Shown here in pieces: positions 1 through 6,097 of a stretch of DNA of 10,222 nt (the first letter of the stretch is position 1; the number at the start of each line of letters is the position of its first letter). A model generated the notes under the pieces. That model saw only the letters and a list, made by a program, of their open reading frames with translations. It made no database searches and had not been told where the DNA came from. Location of the stretch: assembly GCA_013003325.1 (NCBI GenBank), contig JABDJU010000157.1, positions 1 to 10,222 of the forward strand, read 5' to 3'. The stretch comes from Acidimicrobiales bacterium (GTDB taxonomy: Bacteria > Actinomycetota > Acidimicrobiia > Acidimicrobiales > SZUA-35). The position numbers and the translations under genes were made by a program.

Positions 1-41
1 CCCGTCGGGTTCGTGGCATCGGAGGGAAGGGAGATGAAGGG

Positions 42-371
42 TCAGAGGCTGAACTGAGCCATCGCTTGTTCGAGAGCGACGTCGTCGTTCAGTAGATCGT
101 GAAAGTCGAGAAGATCGTCGTGGTTGATCGGTGCGCCCTGGTGGTTCTCTTGAAGCTCGGCCGGTAGCCGCCATGTCGTGAAGGCAACCCCGGAAGCGAC
201 GAGGAGGTCGATCGTGCGCGGTTCGGCGCTTTTCACAACCGTCATCTCGCAATGGGGACAACGGAAGGAGTATGTACCAGCGTTGTTGTCGTCACAGATG
301 CGGACGTGGACATCGGACGTCGTGAGTTCCACATCGCCGCAGTCTTGACAGCTGGCCCGAATGGTTGCCAT
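42..371 (-). CDS. Small zinc-ribbon protein of unknown function
   Basis: This is a 109-residue protein that I do not recognise as a named family. Two CxxC knuckles are visible: C8-x2-C11 (CQDC) near the N-terminus and C38-x2-C41 (CPHC). Their spacing fits a four-cysteine zinc ribbon. Behind it is a mixed segment, and the C-terminal third is acidic and probably helical (repeated HDDLL/HDLLNDD). No signal peptide or membrane segment is seen, so it is likely cytoplasmic. The frame stays open upstream to 461, but I chose the ATG at 371 because AGGAGG lies 10 bases before it and the cysteine-rich part starts just after it. The gene stands alone and diverges from the GDPD gene. A nucleic-acid or protein-binding role is possible but is inference only. 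Confidence 0.8.
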   Translation of the reverse strand: MATIRASCQDCGDVELTTSDVHVRICDDNNAGTYSFRCPHCEMTVVKSAEPRTIDLLVASGVAFTTWRLPAELQENHQGAPINHDDLLDFHDLLNDDVALEQAMAQFSL

Positions 372-385
372 GAAATTACTTCCTC

Positions 386-404
386 CTACTTGGCGTACAA
401 GTAG
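386..404 (-). repeat. Perfect 7-bp inverted repeat abutting the ribosome binding site
   Basis: CTACTTG and CAAGTAG form perfect 7-bp arms around a 5-base spacer (TACGC on the coding strand of the zinc-ribbon gene). The last bases of the downstream arm are the first bases of the AGGAGG ribosome binding site. It could be an operator for a dimeric repressor or an mRNA hairpin at the binding site. The sequence alone does not decide between these. Confidence 0.5.
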
Positions 405-427
405 ATTCGGCACCTTGGGCACAACTC

Positions 428-458
428 TTGAGAACTTGGACAAACATCGGTGATACCT
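428..458 (+). promoter_or_regulatory. Weak candidate promoter for the GDPD gene
   Basis: TTGAGA at 428–433 matches five of six bases of the TTGACA consensus. A poor −10-like stretch (TGATAC / GATACC) follows about 17–19 bases later, around 451–458. Only the −35 half is convincing. It lies about 130 bases before the chosen GDPD start, so the leader would be long. Confidence 0.2.
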
Positions 459-586
459 CACCCCACAAGCGATTCAGTCTGGAATGCCTGGTGGGAGCGG
501 CGGTGGACCCCGCCGGGTCGCGACACACAGCTGCAACATGGATCGGCAACACCGTGAGCGACGGTTTCAATCAGGGTCAGCCCGGG

Positions 587-1297
587 GTGAGGCCGCCACG
601 TCACGCATCGCTACGAACACCCCCAGTAACGTTCGCTCATCGCGGGGCGCGGGCCCACGCCCCGGAGAACACCATCGAATCCTTCGAGCTCGCGGTGCGT
701 CTCGGAGCGTCCGGACTCGAATCTGACGTTTTCGTTACGGCCGACGGGATTCCGGTGCTGGATCACGGTGGAGAGTTCGGTCCGAGGTTTCGTCGCCGAC
801 CGATCAAGGAGCTGCGACGGGAACAATTACCCGGGCATGTTCCGAGCCTGGGCGAGCTGTACGAGGCGATCGGCACCGCCTTTGACCTGAGTCTCGATGT
901 CAAGGACGCAGCTGCCTTCGATGCAACCGTGGCGGCGGCTCGGGCGGTGGGCGCCGAGTCCATGTTGTGGTTGTGCCACCCCGACATCGATCAATTGGTC
1001 CGATGGCGGACCCAGACCGATGCCAAGCTGGTCAATTCGCCAGGACGAAAGAAGATCGACGAAGGGGTCGAGCGACGCTCGGCCCGCTTGGCCCAGCTCG
1101 GCATCGACGCCCTCAACCGACCGGGAAACGACTGGAACGCAGGCCAGGTTGCACTCGTCCATCGCTTCGATCTCATGGCGTTGGGGTGGGATGCACAACA
1201 ACACCGCCAGATCACCGCACTGATCGATATGGGAATCGATGGTTTGTACAGCGATCACGTCGACCGTATGAGCGAATGCATGGCCCAGTTCTTCTAG
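587..1297 (+). CDS. Glycerophosphodiester phosphodiesterase family protein
   Basis: This is a 236-residue single-domain TIM-barrel enzyme of the GDPD family, which hydrolyses glycerophosphodiesters to glycerol-3-phosphate and an alcohol. It is probably cytoplasmic, since no signal peptide is seen. With the GTG at 587 as residue 1, the family motifs are HRG (H18), PENT (E27–T29), the metal pair E45/D47 in ESD, and the second catalytic His at H60. LSLDVK around 102–106 stands for the usual lIEIK metal-ligand strand, with Asp in place of Glu, and DGLYSD closes the barrel near the C-terminus. H60 is preceded by Asp and followed by Gly (LDHGG) rather than the usual HD. The frame is open back to a TTG at 428, but the extra 53 residues resemble nothing and overlap the candidate promoter. 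GTG 587 sits just before the conserved domain with an AGGG upstream. The start remains uncertain. It converges on the M20 gene. Confidence 0.85.
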   Translation: MRPPRHASLRTPPVTFAHRGARAHAPENTIESFELAVRLGASGLESDVFVTADGIPVLDHGGEFGPRFRRRPIKELRREQLPGHVPSLGELYEAIGTAFDLSLDVKDAAAFDATVAAARAVGAESMLWLCHPDIDQLVRWRTQTDAKLVNSPGRKKIDEGVERRSARLAQLGIDALNRPGNDWNAGQVALVHRFDLMALGWDAQQHRQITALIDMGIDGLYSDHVDRMSECMAQFF

Positions 1298-1310
1298 GCT
1301 CCTCGGACCC

Positions 1311-2657
1311 CTACTGGAGACCGTGCACCACGTCCAGCCAGAAGCGGGTCGTGAGGGCCAGCGATTCGGTGTCGATGCGCTCGTCGTTGCCGTGGAACCT
1401 GGACCCGAACGAGCCCGGATCCAACGTTGGCGACATAAGCCCGGCCCCGAACGCGATCGCTCCCATCTCGCGGTAGATGCGGGCGTCTGTGAACCCGACG
1501 ACCATGCGGGGTGAGAGGCTTGCGGTCGGGAACGGTCGGGCCACTGCGGCCCCGATCGAATCCCAGAGCTGGTTGTCGGTTCGGCTGATCGACGACGCGT
1601 CGTTCATGAGCGGTTCGACCCGGACGCCGTCGAGCAATTCGTCGCCGAGAGCAGTTCTGAGATGTTCGGCTACCTCCGCCGCCTCGTCGCCGGGCAGGGT
1701 TCGGATGTCGACATCGATCGAGACCGAGTCCGGGATCACGTTGGTCTTCATCAGACCGCCGTCGAGCACATTGCAGGAGAACGTCGTGTGAGTGCAGGCG
1801 TGGAGGTAGGAGGCGGTGGCCGCCGGCATCGCAGTCAGAACCTCATCGATCCTGTCGGGGTCAAGCAGCATTCCCGTGGTGTCCGGATCGAGTTCCATGG
1901 CCTTCACCTGGGTCGCCCAGAGTTCGCTGACCCTGGCCGGTGGGGCGTACTCGGTGAGCCGCTGGATGATGGCCGCGGCCTTGGCCAATGCATTGTGCTT
2001 CCGATACGGCATCGAGCCGTGTCCGGGGACGCCGTCGATGTGGATCCGTCGCCACGCCACCCCTTTCTCGGCGATCGTGATCCCGACACTGGGCGCATCC
2101 GGAGACCCGGTGTGCAGCCCTCCGTTCTCGGTGAGCACATAGTCGGCGGCGATCGCGTCACGTTCGTGGTCGGCCATCCACCGCATGCCGTGTGCACTAC
2201 CGGACTCCTCGTCGGCGACGGCGAAGAGGATCAGGTCGCCTTTGGGTCGAAATCCCGAAACCGCCAGATGGCGAAACGCCACCGTCATCGATGACGTCAG
2301 GTTCAACATGTCGACCGCACCCCGACCCCAGACCTCCTCGATCCCGTCTGTGGTTACGATCTCCCCACTGAACGGCTCTCGGCTCCATCCTGATTCGTTC
2401 ACCGGCACGACGTCGGTATGACCCATCAGGCACAGGCTGGGAGCCGACGGATCGGTGCCTGCGATCCGGGATACGAGCGAGACCCGGCCCGGGGTTGGCT
2501 CGTAGCGTTCGATGTCCAGCCCGACACCGTCGAGGTAGGCCTCGATGGTGTCGGCATTGCGAACCTCGTGGCCCGATGCGGCGGTGCCATCGTTGACGCA
2601 CTCGTTGCGGATCAGATGCTGGAGCAGCTCGATCGTCTCGTTTTTCAGGTCGACCAC
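1311..2657 (-). CDS. M20-family zinc metallopeptidase (ArgE/DapE/carboxypeptidase type)
   Basis: This 448-residue protein has the complete two-zinc active site of the M20 family: GHTDVVP with H80 and D82, GRGAVDM with bridging D116, ADEESG with catalytic E150 and metal ligand E151, TENGG with E177, and HGNDERID near the C-terminus with H422. The middle part (about 195–330) is the lid/dimerisation domain, with PGHGSMPY characteristic of the family. Members remove acyl groups or amino acids from small amide substrates or dipeptides. Specificity cannot be read from sequence, so no symbol is given. No signal peptide is seen, so it is cytoplasmic. The start is GTG, with no strong ribosome binding site and the stop of the RNase gene only 10 bases upstream, suggesting translational coupling. 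It is the last gene of the minus-strand series. Confidence 0.9.
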   Translation of the reverse strand: MVDLKNETIELLQHLIRNECVNDGTAASGHEVRNADTIEAYLDGVGLDIERYEPTPGRVSLVSRIAGTDPSAPSLCLMGHTDVVPVNESGWSREPFSGEIVTTDGIEEVWGRGAVDMLNLTSSMTVAFRHLAVSGFRPKGDLILFAVADEESGSAHGMRWMADHERDAIAADYVLTENGGLHTGSPDAPSVGITIAEKGVAWRRIHIDGVPGHGSMPYRKHNALAKAAAIIQRLTEYAPPARVSELWATQVKAMELDPDTTGMLLDPDRIDEVLTAMPAATASYLHACTHTTFSCNVLDGGLMKTNVIPDSVSIDVDIRTLPGDEAAEVAEHLRTALGDELLDGVRVEPLMNDASSISRTDNQLWDSIGAAVARPFPTASLSPRMVVGFTDARIYREMGAIAFGAGLMSPTLDPGSFGSRFHGNDERIDTESLALTTRFWLDVVHGLQ

Positions 2658-2667
2658 AAGGGTCAGA

Positions 2668-3225
2668 CTAATCCTCGATCACGATCTCCCGGAACGAGGC
2701 ATAGTGATCCTCGGTGTAGTAGAGCTCGCCGTCGGCGCCGGCGACCACGCGCCGTGCCCCTCGGGTGGAAGCGCCCGGGGTGATCACCGTGTACTCGCGG
2801 TAGTGGCCGCGAGGGTGGTCCGGCAACAGTCCCTCCCTGTTCTGGAACGTCAAGCCGTCCCGATCGAAAGGAAACGGCCCGCCCGACGCGATGAGTTCGA
2901 GGGTGTCGATCGCTTCGGGGGGTAGCTCGGTGACGACGACCGGGGGAAGGTCGCTGAATTGGGGCGGCGGCCCCGGCACGGTCGTGGCAGACGAGTTCGA
3001 CGGCGCCGTCGTCGGCTCCGAGGTGGCCGAATCGGTCGGTTCGGAGCCCCCCGTGACGGTCGGCGCCTCGCTGGAGGTCGCGAACTCTCCACCTCCGGCG
3101 GTGACGGTGGCCCCATCGTCGCCCGTCGTGCCGAGGAGGTAGCCAGCGGCAAAGATGGCGAGGCCGGCGAGCACGCCCCACACCCAGAATGGGATGCCGG
3201 CTCTGTTCGCCTGCGACTCGCTCAC
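2668..3225 (-). CDS. Membrane-anchored guanyl-specific ribonuclease (RNase Sa/barnase-like domain)
   Basis: This is a 185-residue protein in three parts. Residues 1–11 form a short cytoplasmic tail. Residues 12–32 form one hydrophobic helix (FWVWGVLAGLAIFAAGYLLG) with no convincing signal-peptidase site, so it is likely an anchor with the rest outside the cell. A Ser/Thr/Pro/Gly-rich stalk follows (about 33–95). Residues 100–182 match Streptomyces RNase Sa closely, as recalled from knowledge of that protein: LPPEAIDTLELIAS, FQNREGLLP, EYTVITPGASTRGARR and DHYASF. Catalytic residues correspond one to one: E144 (Sa E54), R155 (R65), R159 (R69), H174 (H85), and the guanine-site residues N129–R130–E131 and Y175. 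The protein has no cysteine, so the RNase Sa disulfide is missing. It would cleave single-stranded RNA after G. The GTG start lies 13 bases after the lepB stop. No barstar-like gene is in the window. Confidence 0.88.
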   Translation of the reverse strand: MSESQANRAGIPFWVWGVLAGLAIFAAGYLLGTTGDDGATVTAGGGEFATSSEAPTVTGGSEPTDSATSEPTTAPSNSSATTVPGPPPQFSDLPPVVVTELPPEAIDTLELIASGGPFPFDRDGLTFQNREGLLPDHPRGHYREYTVITPGASTRGARRVVAGADGELYYTEDHYASFREIVIED

Positions 3226-3238
3226 CGTCGTTGCCTGG

Positions 3239-4108
3239 TCAGAGGGTTCCCATGCGATCGAAGGGCCAGAAGAGGAAGAAGGCCCGTCCGACGATGCGGT
3301 CCTCGCTGATCGTGCCGAAACGCCGGCTGTCGAGGCTCTGATCCCGGTTGTCGCCCATCATGAAGACCTCGTCGGCGGGAACCGTCGTCGGACCGAAGTC
3401 GCCGAATGGTTCGTCGTCGAGGTAGGGCTCGACCAGGAGTTGACCGTCGATGTAGATGGTTCCATCACGACCCTCGACCGTTTCACCGGGCAGAGCGATC
3501 ACCCGTTTGATCAGGTCACGGATCTCACCGGGCTGGTCGTCGGGCCGTCGAAAAACGACGACGTCGCCACGGTTCACGTCGTGGAGCCGATAGCTGACTT
3601 TGTTGACGAGGATGCGATCGTTCTCGAACAGCGTCGTTTCCATCGACTCAGAGGGAATGAAGAACGCCTGGAAGACAAACGTTCGCAGGATGATCGCAAC
3701 CGCCACCGCGGCCCCGAGCACGACCACCCATTCGAGCAGGTTCCGGCCGAAGCTGGTCGTTTCTTCCTCGTCATCCCCGGCGGGAGAATCGCCGCTCTGG
3801 TCGCTGCGTGCGGCGGCATCTTCGCCGACGGTGTCATCGGATTGCTGCGCAGTGGCGCGAGGCGCATCCCCGCCGGAATCCGGCTGAAACGCAACAGTAT
3901 CGGTGTGGGAGATGACCGTCGACGCGGTGAGCGGTGCCGAGTGCTGCGGACCGGGTTTGGCCCGAGCCAGCCCCTCATGCCCGTTGGCTTCTTCGCTGTC
4001 GAGCAATGCGGCGACCAGCGCCTCACCGTGATGGGGGGCGGGCGTTGTGGCCGACGCGGATGGGTCGGCGTCTGGGACCGCTCCGTCGCCGGTTGTTTCG
4101 TCGGTCAC
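3239..4108 (-). CDS. lepB: Signal peptidase I with a long acidic N-terminal extension
   Basis: This 289-residue membrane serine protease removes signal peptides from exported preproteins on the outer face of the membrane. Residues 1–118 are a low-complexity, Asp/Ser/Ala-rich cytoplasmic stretch. One transmembrane helix follows (about 124–143, LLEWVVVLGAAVAVAIILR). The S26 boxes come next: IPSESM with nucleophile S155, RGDVVVF around 180–186, DLIKRVIALPGE with general base K201, and GDNRDQSLDSR at about 252–262. The C-terminal FFLFWPFDRMG is typical of the family. The start is a GTG nine bases after the pafC stop with only a weak ribosome binding site. No later Met exists before the catalytic box, so the extension is plausible but its exact start is not certain. 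In many actinobacteria tatA/tatC occupy the place after pafC. Confidence 0.93.
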   Translation of the reverse strand: MTDETTGDGAVPDADPSASATTPAPHHGEALVAALLDSEEANGHEGLARAKPGPQHSAPLTASTVISHTDTVAFQPDSGGDAPRATAQQSDDTVGEDAAARSDQSGDSPAGDDEEETTSFGRNLLEWVVVLGAAVAVAIILRTFVFQAFFIPSESMETTLFENDRILVNKVSYRLHDVNRGDVVVFRRPDDQPGEIRDLIKRVIALPGETVEGRDGTIYIDGQLLVEPYLDDEPFGDFGPTTVPADEVFMMGDNRDQSLDSRRFGTISEDRIVGRAFFLFWPFDRMGTL

Positions 4109-4117
4109 CCGTTCAGA

Positions 4118-5092
4118 CTAGTCGCCATAGTGGAGAAGCACGCGGCGCGCCGCCGACGCCCGCACGGCATCGGCGCGGAGCCGCTCGGGGCCGATGGGAT
4201 CGCTCGCGACCACTTCGGCCGCCGGTCCGAGCTGAAGCAGCAGGCGTTCCAGGAACGGGATCGATGCGACCGCGATGGTGACATCGATGACATCGGGATC
4301 GACCTCGATGATACGCACGACCGGGATGCTCTCCTTGACCCAGTGCTGACCGGGCCCGAGGCGCAGGGTGACTGTCGGCATGTCGCCGTGGGAACGAAAC
4401 ACCGTTCCGGCAGGGGCCAAGTCGACCTCGGGAACCGGGTCTTCGGCTTGCTCGGCGGGTGCGACATGGACGATTCGATCGAGCCGGAACGAGCGCTCGT
4501 CCCGTGCGGTCCGGCAGTAGGCATCGACATACCAGGCTCCCCCGGCAGAACGGACCCGCCGGGGAACGATCGTGCGAGTATCGGTTTCGTTCTTGCTCTG
4601 GTTGAAGTAGGTGATGGTCACCTCGGCCGCATTGTCGACGGCGTGACGCATCTGCTGCAGTCGGTCGGAGGGGGCATCGCCCAGCCGGATATCGAGCTGT
4701 CGGTCCGGCGTGACACCGGTGGCCTCGGCCAGCTTGGCCAGCGCACTGTGCAAGGACCCGTCGGGGTCAGCGCCCTCGATCCGGCGCAACGCATCTGCGG
4801 AGGCGAGAAGGGCCAGAGCCTGGCCGGTGGAGAGTTGGAGGGGCTTGGAAAAGTAGTCGGCGAACAGAATCGTGACCCGGTCGTTGTCGATCTGAACCTC
4901 GATGAGGGCATCGGGGCTGTACGGCGGCACACCGACGAATGACAGCGTCTCGAGGGTTTTGAGCACCTGCGCTTCGTTCTGCCCGAAACGTTCCGCGATC
5001 TCGGTGATGGTCGATCCCGGGTTGTCGATGATCCATGGGACCATCGACAGTACGAGCCTGACCGAATCCGACGCTTTGACCGGTCCGCTCAC
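4118..5092 (-). CDS. pafC: WYL-domain transcriptional regulator PafC
   Basis: This is a 324-residue partner of PafB. In mycobacteria the two form the PafBC activator of the LexA-independent DNA-damage response (established for that group). It has an N-terminal winged helix-turn-helix (about 10–60, with STITEIAERFGQNEAQVLKTL), a WYL domain whose signature reads WYV at 187–189 followed by RSFRLDRI at 200–207, and a C-terminal WCX-type segment. The frame is open 28 codons further upstream, but that part lies inside pafB. The GTG at 5092 overlaps the pafB stop as GTGA and has GGGG a few bases upstream, so it is the better start. The overlap implies translational coupling and roughly equal amounts of the two subunits. 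It is followed by lepB after nine bases. Confidence 0.9.
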   Translation of the reverse strand: MSGPVKASDSVRLVLSMVPWIIDNPGSTITEIAERFGQNEAQVLKTLETLSFVGVPPYSPDALIEVQIDNDRVTILFADYFSKPLQLSTGQALALLASADALRRIEGADPDGSLHSALAKLAEATGVTPDRQLDIRLGDAPSDRLQQMRHAVDNAAEVTITYFNQSKNETDTRTIVPRRVRSAGGAWYVDAYCRTARDERSFRLDRIVHVAPAEQAEDPVPEVDLAPAGTVFRSHGDMPTVTLRLGPGQHWVKESIPVVRIIEVDPDVIDVTIAVASIPFLERLLLQLGPAAEVVASDPIGPERLRADAVRASAARRVLLHYGD

Positions 5093-6048
5093 GCTGACCC
5101 CATCGACTCTGTGAGGGTGGCGATCATCGCAGCTCGAACCTGATCGGGGCCCAGGACCACCGCCTCGTCGAGCCACTCCAGCGCAAAGCTGATGACGGCA
5201 TCGACCGCCCGGGCTTCGAATTCGAAGATCGCCCCATCACGTCCGCCGACCGTGGCCGTACGGGCGGGTGCGGAACCGATGCGCTCGGCCGCAGGCGCCA
5301 CCGCGGGCGCTGCTATGAACAGCTCAATCGCAACCGGCTCTCCGGTTCCGATCTCCCACGGGCGCAGCACGGTGGGCTGCGGCTCCAGATCGGGTGGTTG
5401 GATGGTCTCGCCTCGCAGCTGTTCAACCGATCCCATTCGATCCAGCCGAAAACTGCGCTGTTCCTGCACCGCTCTGTCGAGCGCTCGCAGGTACCAGCGA
5501 CCGCGCTGTAAGAACAGCGACCATGGTTCTACGGTTCGAGCGGTGGTTTCGCCGGAACTCTTCCGGTACTCGAAGCTCAGCGGCACATGATTCTGAATTC
5601 CCTGAAACACGTCGAGCAGGACGGCGTCGGTGGGTAGTTCGGAGATCGGGCTGTCGAAACCGGTACCGCCGGCGTCGGTAACGCCGAGACCGCCGAGTTT
5701 CCAAAGGGCCTCTTCATCGGTGGTGCCGAACTGGACGGCCAGGGTGGCGACGTGAAGCGCGGCCAGTTCGGCGGGGGTGAACGATGCCCCCTGCAGGTAG
5801 TACTTCTCGGGCGGGATGCGATAGCCGTCTTCGTTGTCCGAGAAGGCGATCGGCTGGACTTCGAGCGGTATGCCCACCTCGCGAATCAGCTCCTTGTCCC
5901 GCTCGAAGGCCCGCCGGAACGATTCGTCGTTGTCGGGATAACCCTCGACCTTGTCCCTGATTTCGGCCCGGCTCAGGGGGCGTTGGGCGTCGAGCAAGAT
6001 GGCGGTGAGATTCAGAACCCGTTCGGTCCGATCGATCTTCGACCCCAT
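5089..6048 (-). CDS. pafB: WYL-domain transcriptional regulator PafB
   Basis: This 319-residue protein lies directly downstream of pafA. The N-terminal winged helix-turn-helix spans about 1–65 (RTERVLNLTAILLDAQRPLS, then FRRAFERDKELIREVGIPL). The WYL domain spans about 140–215, with the name-giving W185-Y186-L187 and the downstream RSFRLDRM at 198–205. A WCX-like C-terminal part spans about 235–315. In mycobacteria PafB pairs with PafC, and WYL domains are thought to sense a nucleic-acid-type ligand. The start is ATG. The nearest ribosome-binding-like sequence directly before it is poor, while a strong one lies 26 bases upstream (separate entry). By eye I found no sequence in the window matching the RecA-NDp-type promoter (TTGTCRGTG, 8 bases, TAnnnT) that PafBC controls in mycobacteria. 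Confidence 0.92.
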   Translation of the reverse strand: MGSKIDRTERVLNLTAILLDAQRPLSRAEIRDKVEGYPDNDESFRRAFERDKELIREVGIPLEVQPIAFSDNEDGYRIPPEKYYLQGASFTPAELAALHVATLAVQFGTTDEEALWKLGGLGVTDAGGTGFDSPISELPTDAVLLDVFQGIQNHVPLSFEYRKSSGETTARTVEPWSLFLQRGRWYLRALDRAVQEQRSFRLDRMGSVEQLRGETIQPPDLEPQPTVLRPWEIGTGEPVAIELFIAAPAVAPAAERIGSAPARTATVGGRDGAIFEFEARAVDAVISFALEWLDEAVVLGPDQVRAAMIATLTESMGSA

Positions 6049-6074
6049 CGGCGAAAGCCTAGGCCCGAGACAAA

Positions 6075-6084
6075 CCTCCTCCCC
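6075..6084 (-). promoter_or_regulatory. Strong Shine–Dalgarno-like sequence without a start at normal spacing
   Basis: GGGGAGGAGG lies in the 49-base pafA–pafB gap, 26 bases before the pafB ATG. No ATG or GTG occurs at a usual distance behind it, and the pafB frame has no start codon there. The palindrome GCCTAGGC (6057–6064) lies between it and the ATG. It may load ribosomes at a distance or be chance in purine-rich sequence. Confidence 0.3.
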
Positions 6085-6097
6085 ACCGGATCCAGGG

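Larger units (their letters stand above)
372..586. promoter_or_regulatory. Divergent intergenic region with CTTGG…ACAA repeats
   Basis: These 215 bases separate the zinc-ribbon gene from the GDPD gene and must hold whatever promoters the two have. A short motif of the form CTTGG, 0–3 bases, ACAA occurs three times, starting at 389, 414 and 435. The first copy is part of the inverted repeat at 386–404. The TTG/CAA halves face each other, as expected for a protein-binding site. The right half of the region (about 457–586) shows no feature that I can support. An open plus-strand frame runs through it but has no recognisable protein content. Confidence 0.35.

Noticed and set aside
1..41. A short plus-strand peptide behind GGAGGGAAGGGAG, and the fragment CCCGTCGGG at the edge
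   Set aside because: The peptide would be seven codons and run antisense into the zinc-ribbon gene. The CCCG/CGGG fragment is cut by the window edge and cannot be judged as a hairpin.
372..461. A longer start for the zinc-ribbon protein reaching 461
   Set aside because: The extra 30 residues show no conserved content, cross the inverted repeat, and have no ribosome binding site, while AGGAGG precedes the ATG at 371.
428..586. N-terminal extension of the GDPD protein from a TTG at 428
   Set aside because: The 53 extra residues do not resemble any part of the family or a signal peptide, and the TTG itself looks like part of a −35 element.
1298..1310. A terminator between the convergent GDPD and M20 genes
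   Set aside because: Only 13 bases separate the stops, and I see no stable stem with a T tract there or just inside either gene end.
3155..4942. A 595-codon open frame on the plus strand across lepB and pafC
   Set aside because: It runs antisense through two well-supported genes and their junction, and its product shows no family features. It is a codon-bias artefact.
5093..5176. A pafC start 28 codons upstream, at 5176
   Set aside because: This part lies fully inside pafB. The GTGA overlap at 5092 has a ribosome binding site and is the usual arrangement.
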